A stretch of 11,492 nt of DNA, from contig DATJJM010000168.1 in the NCBI GenBank assembly GCA_035492535.1, forward strand, positions 1-11,492, written 5' to 3'. Below the pieces are notes generated by a model that saw only the letters and a program-made list of their open reading frames with translations, was not told where the DNA came from and made no database searches. Numbering within the stretch: position 1 is the first letter of the stretch; the number at the start of each line of letters is the position of its first letter. Made by a program: the position numbers and the translations under genes. Positions 1 through 7,792 of the stretch are shown piece by piece. Source of the stretch: JAMXLO01 sp035492535 (GTDB taxonomy: Bacteria > Pseudomonadota > Alphaproteobacteria > Acetobacterales > Acetobacteraceae).

Positions 1-189
1 GCGCCCGAGCCCGAGCCCGCGGACGAGGAGGTGCTCGATCTTATCCCGACCGACCAGAACATCTTCGGCCTGCAGGACGTCACGGCCGAGGAAGAGGCGG
101 CAAGCCTGCCCGTCGAAGGCGAAGATATGTCGCCTGAGGACCTCGAAGCGGCCATCGAGGCGGAGCTGGGCGGCCGCGCCCCAAGGTAG
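1..189 (+). CDS. rpoZ: RNA polymerase omega subunit, C-terminal tail (partial)
   Basis: An open frame enters from the left edge and ends at TAG 187-189. It gives about 62 residues of very acidic, Pro/Glu-rich sequence ending with a helix-like MSPEDLEAAIEAELGG segment. The conserved omega core, which binds the beta' subunit of RNA polymerase, would lie upstream of the window. The call therefore rests on two things. The acidic C-terminal extension ending in a short amphipathic helix resembles alphaproteobacterial omega proteins, and the next gene, six bases downstream, is rsh, the usual partner of rpoZ. The AAGG that could serve as the rsh ribosome binding site lies inside the last codons of this gene, so the two are probably co-transcribed. 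Without the core domain another acidic-tailed protein cannot be excluded. Confidence 0.72.
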   Translation, partial: APEPEPADEEVLDLIPTDQNIFGLQDVTAEEEAASLPVEGEDMSPEDLEAAIEAELGGRAPR

Positions 190-195
190 TCGCGC

Positions 196-2439
<2,244 letters not shown>

Positions 2440-2461
2440 GGCTGCTCATCACAATCAAGCC

Positions 2462-2869
2462 ATGATCCTCGGCCTCGGCTCCGACATCTGCGACATCCGC
2501 CGCATCGAGGCGGCCATCGAGCGACATGGCGATCGCTTCATCAATCGTATCTTCACAGATACGGAACGCGCGAAGGCGGCGAGCCGTACCGAACGCATCC
2601 AGGCCGCCACCTATGCGAAGCGGTTTGCTGCCAAGGAGGCGGCAGCAAAGGCGCTGGGAACCGGGTTCCGGCGCGGCGTATTCTTCTCCGATCTTGGCGT
2701 GGTGAACCTGCGCTCCGGTCAACCTACGTTACAAATGACCGGTGGCGCCGCGGCGCGGCTGGCAGCTATCACGCCTGAAGGCATGGCTGCCTCTGTCGCG
2801 CTGACCATGACCGACGAATACCCCTACGCGTTCGCCCAGGTAATCATCTGGGCGGCGCCGGAGCGGTAA
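2462..2869 (+). CDS. acpS: Holo-[acyl-carrier-protein] synthase
   Basis: AcpS moves 4'-phosphopantetheine from CoA to the serine of acyl carrier protein, activating it for fatty acid synthesis. The protein has 135 residues, a normal AcpS length. The N-terminus MILGLGSDICDIRRIE carries the Mg-binding Asp (D8). RFAAKEAAAKALGTG (54-68) holds the second Mg ligand (E59) and the CoA-binding helix. The C-terminal ALTMTDEYPYAFAQVII replaces the SH motif of many AcpS proteins with a TDE form, which I recall as usual in alphaproteobacteria. The frame is open 60 bases further upstream, but ATG 2462 is chosen because family members start right at the MI.G.G.D motif. The longer start would overlap rsh. 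The gap to rsh is 22 bp with no strong Shine-Dalgarno sequence, suggesting read-through expression. The expected neighbour pdxJ is absent. Confidence 0.95.
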   Translation: MILGLGSDICDIRRIEAAIERHGDRFINRIFTDTERAKAASRTERIQAATYAKRFAAKEAAAKALGTGFRRGVFFSDLGVVNLRSGQPTLQMTGGAAARLAAITPEGMAASVALTMTDEYPYAFAQVIIWAAPER

Positions 2870-2882
2870 AGGAGAGCAAACC

Positions 2883-3404
2883 ATGCGACGCCTTGGTGCT
2901 GTCGTCGTGCTCGCCGGTGCGGCGGCGCTGCTGAGCGGCTGCGTCTATGATCCTTATACCGGCGGCTATTATCCATGCTGCTCGTACTACGGGAATCCAG
3001 CCTACCGCTATCCGCCGCCGTATTACCCGCCTCCGCAAGGCTACCCGGCCGGACCGCCGCCGGTGCAGGGCTATCCATACGCGCCGCCACCGGCGCAACA
3101 ACAGGGTTCGTATCAAGGCCAGCCGCTCGCACCTTCGCCACAGCCGCTTGCACCTCCGCCGCCGGCGCCGGGCGCCACCGCTTACCCCGGCAATGGCGCC
3201 GGTGGCGGGCTCGCGCAGCGCTTCGCCAACGCCAACGTGTCGCATGACGGCCGGCTGACGCTGCAGCAGGCCGAAGCCGGCATGCCGATGGTTGCGCGCA
3301 ACTTCGACAGCATCGACATCGAGCACAAAGGCTATGTCACGCTGCCGGAGATTCGCGCATTCGCAGCCGAACGGCGTGCCGCAGGGCAAACCGCGACCGA
3401 ATAG
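2883..3404 (+). CDS. Small EF-hand lipoprotein with Pro/Tyr-rich tether
   Basis: This is a predicted exported lipoprotein of 173 residues. A short Arg-rich N-terminus and a hydrophobic stretch (5-17) lead to the lipobox LSGC with C20 as lipidation site. Residue 21 is Val, so by the Lol +2 rule the outer membrane is the likelier destination (inference). Residues 22-105 are low-complexity Tyr, Pro, Gly and Gln, with a CC pair at 32-33. A pair of EF-hand-like loops follows. Loop 1 (N118 to Q129, with D122 and G123) is degenerate at position 12. Loop 2 (D145, E147, G150, E156) keeps more ligands. The start is well fixed: AAGGAG at 2869-2874 overlaps the acpS stop and is 8 bases from ATG 2883. The role is unknown; calcium binding at the envelope is an inference. 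It sits in the acpS-lepB interval and was probably co-transcribed with acpS. Confidence 0.88.
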   Translation: MRRLGAVVVLAGAAALLSGCVYDPYTGGYYPCCSYYGNPAYRYPPPYYPPPQGYPAGPPPVQGYPYAPPPAQQQGSYQGQPLAPSPQPLAPPPPAPGATAYPGNGAGGGLAQRFANANVSHDGRLTLQQAEAGMPMVARNFDSIDIEHKGYVTLPEIRAFAAERRAAGQTATE

Positions 3405-3454
3405 AAGCAGCTACATTGCTGATTTGTCAGGTCTGGCGGCCGCGGACCGCTCGC

Positions 3455-3483
3455 TTGACACATCATCCCCCCATGGGCTTGAT
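3455..3483 (+). promoter_or_regulatory. Possible promoter for lepB-rnc-era
   Basis: A perfect TTGACA lies at 3455-3460 in the only sizeable gap of the housekeeping block. At a 17-base spacer the -10 position is CTTGAT (3478-3483), matching TATAAT at only three of six positions. Weak -10 boxes are common in GC-rich alphaproteobacteria, so this is plausible but not proven. It would give lepB, rnc and era a start independent of the rsh-acpS transcript. Confidence 0.35.
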
Positions 3484-3515
3484 CCGCCCGTTTTTACACG
3501 GAAGCCGCTTGCCCT

Positions 3516-4277
3516 ATGGCGACCAAGGTCAAGGCGAAGGCCAAACGTAAGTCCAACGTTTGGGTGGAGAATATCAAGACGATCGTCTACGCCGGTCTGA
3601 TCGCCGTCGTGGTGCGCACTGTGGCGTATGAACCATTCAACATTCCCTCGGGCAGCATGATCCCCACGCTGCTGGTGGGCGATTATCTGTTCGTATCGAA
3701 ATACAGCTATGGCTATTCGCGCTACTCGCTGCCGTTCGGCTGGCCGCCGTTCCAGGGACGCATCTTCGGCAGCCTGCCCAAACGCGGTGATGTCGCGGTG
3801 TTCAAGTATCCGCGCGACAACACCACCGACTACATCAAACGGATTGTCGGGCTACCCGGCGACCATATCCAGATGAAGGACGGAGTGCTGTATATCAACG
3901 GCCAACCCTGCCCGCGCGTGCCGGAAGGCAACTACGACTTCACCGATGACAGCGGTATCCGCATGTCGGTGCAGCGTTATCGGGAAACGCTGCCTGATGG
4001 CGTCAAGCACGATATCCTGAAGGAAACCGACGACGGACCGGTCAACAACACGCAGGACTACCTGGTGCCGCCGGACCATGTGTTCGCGATGGGTGACAAC
4101 CGCGACAACTCGGCGGACAGCCGCTTCATGAACGGCGTCGGATTCGTTCCGGTTGAGAATTTGGTCGGGCGGGCCGAGATCATTTTCTTCTCGGTTGATG
4201 CCGACGAACCGTGGTGGGAGATCTGGTGGTGGCCGTTCGAGATCCGCTGGTCGCGGATCGGCAAGATAATCCACTGA
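3516..4277 (+). CDS. lepB: Signal peptidase I
   Basis: LepB is an inner-membrane serine protease that cleaves signal peptides from secreted proteins. The protein has 253 residues. A Lys/Arg-rich cytoplasmic N-terminus (4-12) precedes one membrane segment (about 21-37). Box B is NIPSGSMIPTLLVGDYLFV with the nucleophile S47. DYIKRIVGLPGD carries the general-base Lys K108. MGDNRDNSADSR (192-203) is the conserved box E. The tail is unusually Trp-rich (WWEIWWWPFEIRW, 233-245), which may lie on the membrane. ATG 3516 has ACGGAAG at 3498-3504 as a rather distant ribosome binding site. The last bases are shared with the start region of rnc, indicating coupled translation. The rnc-era pairing downstream is standard for this gene. 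Confidence 0.97.
   Translation: MATKVKAKAKRKSNVWVENIKTIVYAGLIAVVVRTVAYEPFNIPSGSMIPTLLVGDYLFVSKYSYGYSRYSLPFGWPPFQGRIFGSLPKRGDVAVFKYPRDNTTDYIKRIVGLPGDHIQMKDGVLYINGQPCPRVPEGNYDFTDDSGIRMSVQRYRETLPDGVKHDILKETDDGPVNNTQDYLVPPDHVFAMGDNRDNSADSRFMNGVGFVPVENLVGRAEIIFFSVDADEPWWEIWWWPFEIRWSRIGKIIH
4215..4220 (+). promoter_or_regulatory. Shine-Dalgarno sequence deciding the rnc start
   Basis: TGGGAG at 4215-4220, inside the end of lepB, stands five bases before the in-frame GTG at 4226. It is the best ribosome binding site near the rnc N-terminus and favours GTG 4226 over GTG 4211, GTG 4214, GTG 4229 or a non-standard CTG at 4274. Confidence 0.45.
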
Positions 4278-4966
4278 ACGCGCCTGACTCGACTACGTCG
4301 ATCGAGTCCATTCTCGGTCACACGTTCGCCCGTCCCGAACTGCTGCGTGAGGCGTTGACGCATCGCTCTGCGGTGCATGGGCACGGGCGCCCCCGGGGAC
4401 GCGGCTCCAACGAGCGTATGGAGTTCATCGGCGACCGTGTGCTGGGCCTGCTGATCGCGGAGTGGCTGGCGGAGCGGTTCCCGCGCGAGCAGGAGGGCGA
4501 TCTGGGGCGGCGCCTGGCGCTGCTGGTGTCGCAACCGGTGCTGGCGGAGGTCGCTGAAACGATCGGGCTGGGCGAGGCTCTGTCGGTGTCGCCCGGCGAG
4601 GCGAAGGCAGGGGTGCGCCGGCGCGCCACGGTGCTGGCGGATGCGCTAGAGGCGGCGCTCGGGGCGCTCTACCTGGATGGCGGCATCGAAGGGTCCCGCG
4701 CGTTCGTGCGCCGGGCCTGGGATCCGGTGATGATCCGGCAGGAGGAGCCGCCGAAGGATGCCAAGACGCGGCTGCAGGAATGGGTGCAGAAGCGCGGGCT
4801 TGGGCTGCCGGACTATGGGGTGGTCTCGCGCGCGGGGCCGCCGCATGCGCCGGAGTTCGTGGTGACGGTGGCGGCAGGCGGGTTCGCCGGCACCGGGACG
4901 GCGGGCAGCAAACGGGCCGCCGAGCAACTGGCGGCAATCGAACTGCTGCGGCTATTGGGGGCATGA
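4226..4966 (+). CDS. rnc: Ribonuclease III
   Basis: RNase III cuts double-stranded RNA, including the rRNA precursor, as a Mg-dependent dimer in the cytoplasm. From GTG 4226 the protein has 246 residues. The family signature NERMEFIGDRVLGL (62-75) holds E66 and D70. The second acidic pair is in LADALEAALG (D139, E142). A dsRNA-binding domain runs from about 178 (KDAKTRLQEWVQKRG) to 240 (GSKRAAEQLAAIELL). The true start is uncertain. There is no ATG. GTG codons occur at 4211, 4214, 4226 and 4229, all inside lepB, and a CTG at 4274 overlaps the lepB stop and would give 230 residues. I prefer 4226 because of the TGGGAG before it, leaving a 52-base overlap with lepB. Era follows 13 bases after the stop, the usual rnc-era pair. 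Confidence 0.95.
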   Translation: MVAVRDPLVADRQDNPLNAPDSTTSIESILGHTFARPELLREALTHRSAVHGHGRPRGRGSNERMEFIGDRVLGLLIAEWLAERFPREQEGDLGRRLALLVSQPVLAEVAETIGLGEALSVSPGEAKAGVRRRATVLADALEAALGALYLDGGIEGSRAFVRRAWDPVMIRQEEPPKDAKTRLQEWVQKRGLGLPDYGVVSRAGPPHAPEFVVTVAAGGFAGTGTAGSKRAAEQLAAIELLRLLGA

Positions 4967-4979
4967 TGGCAGGACGGCC

Positions 4980-5873
4980 ATGACGGTGCGCTGTGGCTTC
5001 GTGGCGGTGGTTGGCGAGCCGAATGCGGGCAAGTCCACGCTGCTGAACCGGATGACCGGGGCCAAGCTCTCCATCGTGACGCCCAAGGCGCAGACCACGC
5101 GGTTCCGCGTGCTGGGCATCCTGATGCATGGCGAGAGCCAGGTGCTGCTGGTGGACACGCCGGGCATCTTCGCGCCGAAGCGACGGCTGGATCGCGCGAT
5201 GGTGGCGGCGGCCTGGACCGGCGTGCGCGACGCCGACGTGACGCTGCTGCTGGTCGATGCCAAGGCAGGGCTGACCGAGGGCGTGCGGTCCATCATCGCC
5301 TCGCTGGTGGAGCAGAAGCGGCGTTGCTGGCTGGTGCTGAACAAGATCGACCTGGCCGGTGCGCCGTCGCTGCTGCCTCTGACCGCGGCGCTGACCGCGC
5401 TGGCGCCGTTCGAGCGGACCTTCATGGTCAGCGCGGTCTCCGGCGATGGCGTGGGTGCGCTGGCGGACGCCCTGGCGGCGGCCATGCCGACGGGGCCGCA
5501 CCTGTATCCTGACGACGACTTGACCGATCTGCCGGAGCGGCTGCTGGCGGCCGAGATCGTGCGCGAGCAGATCTTTCTCCAGACCCATGAAGAGGTGCCG
5601 TACGCGACCACCGTGGAGACGGAGACCTGGCAGGAACGGCCAGATGGCTCCGTTCGGATCGACGCGACGGTGTATGTCACGCGGCCCGGGCACAAGGGAA
5701 TCCTGATCGGCGAGCGCGGCCAGCGCATCAAGGCGATCGGCGCGCGGGCACGCGACGTGCTGGGCGGCCTGCTGGAGCGCAGGGTGCATCTGTTCTTGAA
5801 TGTGAAACAGCGCGCGGGCTGGGATGAGGAAACCGCCCGGCTGCGCGCGCTTGGGCTGGAGGATCCGGGGTAG
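4980..5873 (+). CDS. era: GTPase Era
   Basis: Era is a GTPase that binds 16S rRNA and helps assemble the 30S ribosomal subunit. The 297 residues match the family. The GTPase domain has G1 GEPNAGKST (12-20), a G2 region around TTR (39-41), G3 DTPG (59-62), G4 NKID (121-124) and G5 SAVSG (151-155). The C-terminal KH RNA-binding domain includes GHKGILIGERGQRIKAIG (237-254) and ends with LFLNVKQRAGWDE. All nucleotide-binding motifs are intact. ATG 4980 has an AGGA a few bases upstream and lies just after the rnc stop, so the two are translated from one message. The often-adjacent recO is not next; a palindromic element and a MaoC gene follow instead. Confidence 0.97.
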   Translation: MTVRCGFVAVVGEPNAGKSTLLNRMTGAKLSIVTPKAQTTRFRVLGILMHGESQVLLVDTPGIFAPKRRLDRAMVAAAWTGVRDADVTLLLVDAKAGLTEGVRSIIASLVEQKRRCWLVLNKIDLAGAPSLLPLTAALTALAPFERTFMVSAVSGDGVGALADALAAAMPTGPHLYPDDDLTDLPERLLAAEIVREQIFLQTHEEVPYATTVETETWQERPDGSVRIDATVYVTRPGHKGILIGERGQRIKAIGARARDVLGGLLERRVHLFLNVKQRAGWDEETARLRALGLEDPG

Positions 5874-5874
5874 A

Positions 5875-5932
5875 GGGTTGGGTGGGGCGGCCAGGCCCCC
5901 TCCCCGACCCTCCCCCGCTACGCGGGAGAGGG
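5875..5932 (+). repeat. GC-rich double-hairpin, REP-like element
   Basis: Two inverted repeats lie between era and the MaoC gene. The proximal one pairs 5875-5889 with 5896-5910 with a few G-T pairs and mismatches. The distal one is stronger: 5908-5918 pairs with 5922-5932 over a TAC loop, ten of eleven positions matching. The two share bases 5908-5910, so they are mutually exclusive at that point. There is no T tract, so it is a poor intrinsic terminator. Its CCCTCCCC...GGGAGAGGG pattern resembles dispersed palindromes I know from many alphaproteobacterial genomes, but copy number cannot be seen here. The right arm contains the purine run that serves as ribosome binding site for the next gene. 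Confidence 0.7.
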
Positions 5933-5936
5933 AGTC

Positions 5937-6392
5937 ATGGCGGGGCTGTATTTCGAGGAGTTCCACGAGGGCCAAGTGTTCGAACACGCGCTGAGCCGCA
6001 CGGTGACCGAAATGGACAATGTGCTGTTCAGCACGCTGACGCTGAACCCTCAGCCGTTGCACCTGGACGAGGAATTCGCGAAGACGACGGAGTTCGGGCA
6101 GCGCATCGTGAATTCGCTGTTCACGCTGGGGCTGATGATCGGCATGACGGTGGGCGACACCACTCTCGGCACGACGATCGCCAACCTGGGGATGAACAAG
6201 GTCGAGTTCCCGAAGCCGGTGTTCCACGGCGACACGATACGGGCGAAGTCGATCGTGCGCTCGGTGCGGGCGTCGCGATCGCGCCCGGAGGCGGGCGTGG
6301 TGGAGTTCGAGCACCAGGCTTTCAACCAGCGGGGCGAGCTGGTGGCGACGTGCCTGCGGTCCGCTTTCATGAAGCGAAAGCCGGCAGCGTAG
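5937..6392 (+). CDS. MaoC-family (hot-dog fold) dehydratase
   Basis: This is a single hot-dog domain protein of 151 residues, typical of MaoC-like hydratases that add or remove water at enoyl-CoA thioesters. The hydratase-2 motif region is LTLNPQPLHLDEEFA (34-48), followed by the hydrophobic helix SLFTLGLMIGM and by VFHGDTIRAKSIV (95-107). The catalytic His is H42. The position five residues before it, Asp in classical (R)-specific enoyl-CoA hydratases, is N37 here. As I recall, this Asn form recurs in a MaoC subfamily related to mesaconyl/beta-methylmalyl-CoA dehydratases, so the substrate may be a branched or dicarboxylic acyl-CoA. The exact reaction cannot be assigned. ATG 5937 follows a GGGAGAGGGAG purine run that is part of a hairpin. 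It may be the last gene of the era transcript. Confidence 0.88.
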   Translation: MAGLYFEEFHEGQVFEHALSRTVTEMDNVLFSTLTLNPQPLHLDEEFAKTTEFGQRIVNSLFTLGLMIGMTVGDTTLGTTIANLGMNKVEFPKPVFHGDTIRAKSIVRSVRASRSRPEAGVVEFEHQAFNQRGELVATCLRSAFMKRKPAA

Positions 6393-6415
6393 GATCAACC
6401 TGCAATAGGCTTAAC

Positions 6416-6421
6416 TATAAT
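6416..6421 (+). promoter_or_regulatory. Candidate -10 box (TATAAT) for the PAS/CheB-CheR locus
   Basis: A perfect TATAAT sits in an A/T-rich island (about 6394-6427) that contrasts with the surrounding GC-rich DNA and begins right after the MaoC stop. No good -35 is found at 16-18 bases. The predicted leader (about 6428-6476) holds a small hairpin (6428-6432 with 6437-6441), the direct repeat GCGTGC at 6437-6442 and 6450-6455, and a second hairpin CGTCC/GGACG (6455-6459 with 6466-6470). That hairpin ends at the GAGG ribosome binding site (6470-6473). The weak -35 may indicate an activator-dependent promoter. Confidence 0.5.
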
Positions 6422-6476
6422 TGCCTTCACGCTCCCGCGTGCTTAAACTGCGTGCGTCCTCTCAGGGACGAGGATC

Positions 6477-7166
6477 ATGAGTGAGCCCGCGATGCGTTCG
6501 GCAGAGGAGCCGACCACCGCCAACAGCGGATCAGATACAGCGCCTGCCATGCTGATCCGGACGCTGCGAGGACGCATCACCCTGTGGTCCCCGGCCATGG
6601 AAGAGCGCTACGGCTTCACATCCGAGGAAGCGCTGGGACGGATGGCCCATGAACTGCTGCGGACCATCTTCTCGACGTCGCAGCACGAAATTGAAGCAAT
6701 GCTGGTGAAACGGAAATCGTGGGATGGAGGTTTTGTCCATCGGCGGTCCGATGGACGGCTGGTGATGACGGCGCACCACTGGCACCTGCACGAAGCCGGC
6801 GATCAGGATGGACCATTGCTCAGTGAACTGCACTCCGATGTCGTGGTGACCGACGCGCATGACGCTGCCGTCCTTGCGGACATCATTGGCGGGATCGGGC
6901 AGGAACTCAGCCAACCGCTCACCGTGGTCAGCAACTACCTCGGTGGTGCGAGCCGCCTGCCGCAACCGCCCTGGACGGACGAAGGGAAGTCGAGCCGGGC
7001 GCTGGCCGCGGCGGCTGAACAGATCGACCGGATCAGGGAAGGCATAGGGCTGTTCCGCCACCTGGGTGACATGCTGCGGCCGCCGGCTGGCTCGGATGTT
7101 ACGTGCCGACCGCAACGGGCGGCCGGCGCGCCAACGTCAGAACCGAGGGAGGCCGCAAATCCCTGA
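6477..7166 (+). CDS. PAS-domain protein with truncated FixL-like dimerisation segment lacking the phospho-histidine
   Basis: This is a predicted soluble 229-residue protein. A polar N-terminus is followed by a PAS-like sensor domain (about 26-122; RITLWSPAMEERYGFTSEEALG is cut here to its core, WSPAMEERYGF). The segment 132-200 then resembles the HisKA dimerisation domain of FixL-type kinases. IGQELSQPLTVVSNYLGGASR (140-160) lines up with the usual AHELNQPL...NYL, and EQIDRIREGIGLF with the second helix. The phosphoacceptor His is replaced by Q142 (CAG, 6900-6902), and no ATPase domain follows in any frame. About 30 disordered residues end the protein. It cannot be a classical histidine kinase. 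It may be a PAS sensor that dimerises or pairs with a kinase. ATG 6477 has GAGG three bases before it. The next gene starts 28 bases after its stop. Confidence 0.8.
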   Translation: MSEPAMRSAEEPTTANSGSDTAPAMLIRTLRGRITLWSPAMEERYGFTSEEALGRMAHELLRTIFSTSQHEIEAMLVKRKSWDGGFVHRRSDGRLVMTAHHWHLHEAGDQDGPLLSELHSDVVVTDAHDAAVLADIIGGIGQELSQPLTVVSNYLGGASRLPQPPWTDEGKSSRALAAAAEQIDRIREGIGLFRHLGDMLRPPAGSDVTCRPQRAAGAPTSEPREAANP

Positions 7167-7194
7167 CCTTGAGCACAGTCTGAATTCCGGCTGG

Positions 7195-7677
7195 ATGGAC
7201 GTCGCGGACCTACATGAGCGAACGCGGGTCCTGATCGCAACGAGTCGCGCCAGGATATACGAGGTGCATCGGCAGCTTGGGCTTGCCCGGCAGAGGGTGG
7301 CGCGCAGCAAAGAGCTGGTCGCCCGGTCAACGGCAGCGATGGTCTTGCCATACCATGGCGCAGCCTTTCCGCCGCCCGGGTCGCCCGAACCGCCGGCCGG
7401 GCCCGAAGTCACGCCACGCAGCTTCGCGGCGGTGACGGAATTGATCGAGCGGATCGAGGACGCGTCCGCGCGCGACGCTGATCTCGCGGGCAGGCTCGTT
7501 GAGGATATCCTGGTCGCCATCAATGTGGTGGCCGAACCGTCCTTGCTGATGGGCATCCTGCTGGAAGGCCTGGCGGAAACAGTGCTGGAGCGTCTGTCAG
7601 AGGAAGAGCGGCGGGAGACAGCGATTGCGCTTTGCACCTTGCTGTGGGACCGCATCAATCAGGACGCGACCGAATAA
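7195..7677 (+). CDS. Unrecognised helical protein in the PAS/CheB-CheR locus
   Basis: I do not recognise this 160-residue protein. Residues 1-48 form an Arg-rich amphipathic helix, probably coiled coil (VHRQLGLARQRVARSKELVA). Residues 51-75 are a Pro/Gly-rich linker. Residues 76-158 look like a compact helical domain with many Leu, Ile and acidic residues (ELIERIEDASARDADLAGRL; TVLERLSEEERRETAIALC). No signal peptide or membrane segment is seen, so it is probably cytoplasmic. The frame is open upstream to ATG 7066 and ATG 7096, but these overlap the PAS gene by 71-101 bases and encode basic low-complexity sequence, so ATG 7195 is preferred despite a weak ribosome binding site. Its place between two sensor proteins with lost phospho-sites suggests a signalling partner or adaptor, which is inference only. 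Confidence 0.7.
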   Translation: MDVADLHERTRVLIATSRARIYEVHRQLGLARQRVARSKELVARSTAAMVLPYHGAAFPPPGSPEPPAGPEVTPRSFAAVTELIERIEDASARDADLAGRLVEDILVAINVVAEPSLLMGILLEGLAETVLERLSEEERRETAIALCTLLWDRINQDATE

Positions 7678-7769
7678 CGCCGCCGCCTGCCGGACTATGA
7701 CGGCCGATGGGACTTGCGGATAGTCGCAGACGTGTCAGCCTCGGCCGGGCGTTGCACCGCTTCGCCATG

Positions 7770-7774
7770 TGAGG
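7770..7774 (+). promoter_or_regulatory. Shine-Dalgarno candidate bearing on the CheB-CheR start
   Basis: TGAGG at 7770-7774 is six bases before an in-frame TTG at 7781, which would add four residues to the protein annotated from ATG 7793. It is too far (18 bases) for the ATG itself. A GTG at 7769 is a third option without a ribosome binding site. The choice changes only the first few residues before the CheB fold. Confidence 0.35.
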
Positions 7775-7792
7775 TTGCTGTTGGCTGCAGAG

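Noticed and set aside
3408..3421. Possible terminator after the EF-hand lipoprotein gene (CAGC/GCTG stem)
   Set aside because: The stem is only four base pairs with a six-base loop and no real T tract.
4425..6398. Minus-strand open frame of about 650 codons opposite rnc, era and the MaoC gene
   Set aside because: It is an antisense shadow of three well-supported genes. The composition is Arg/His/Pro-rich and runs into repetitive RAPPA-like sequence with no recognisable motif.
5882..6484. Plus-strand 200-codon frame overlapping the MaoC gene
   Set aside because: It is a different frame over a clear hot-dog domain gene. It starts inside the palindromic element and shows no domain.
7066..7194. 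Longer N-terminus for the unknown helical protein, or a frameshifted continuation of the PAS protein
   Set aside because: The extra sequence is basic low complexity overlapping the PAS gene by up to 101 bases, and nothing in it or downstream resembles an ATPase domain, so neither extension nor frameshift is supported.
7709..7734. EcfG-like general stress promoter (GGGAC, 17 bases, CGTG) upstream of the CheB-CheR gene
   Set aside because: It has two mismatches to the GGAAC/CGTT consensus, which is too weak to claim in GC-rich DNA without expression data. The gene may simply be read from the promoter near 6416.
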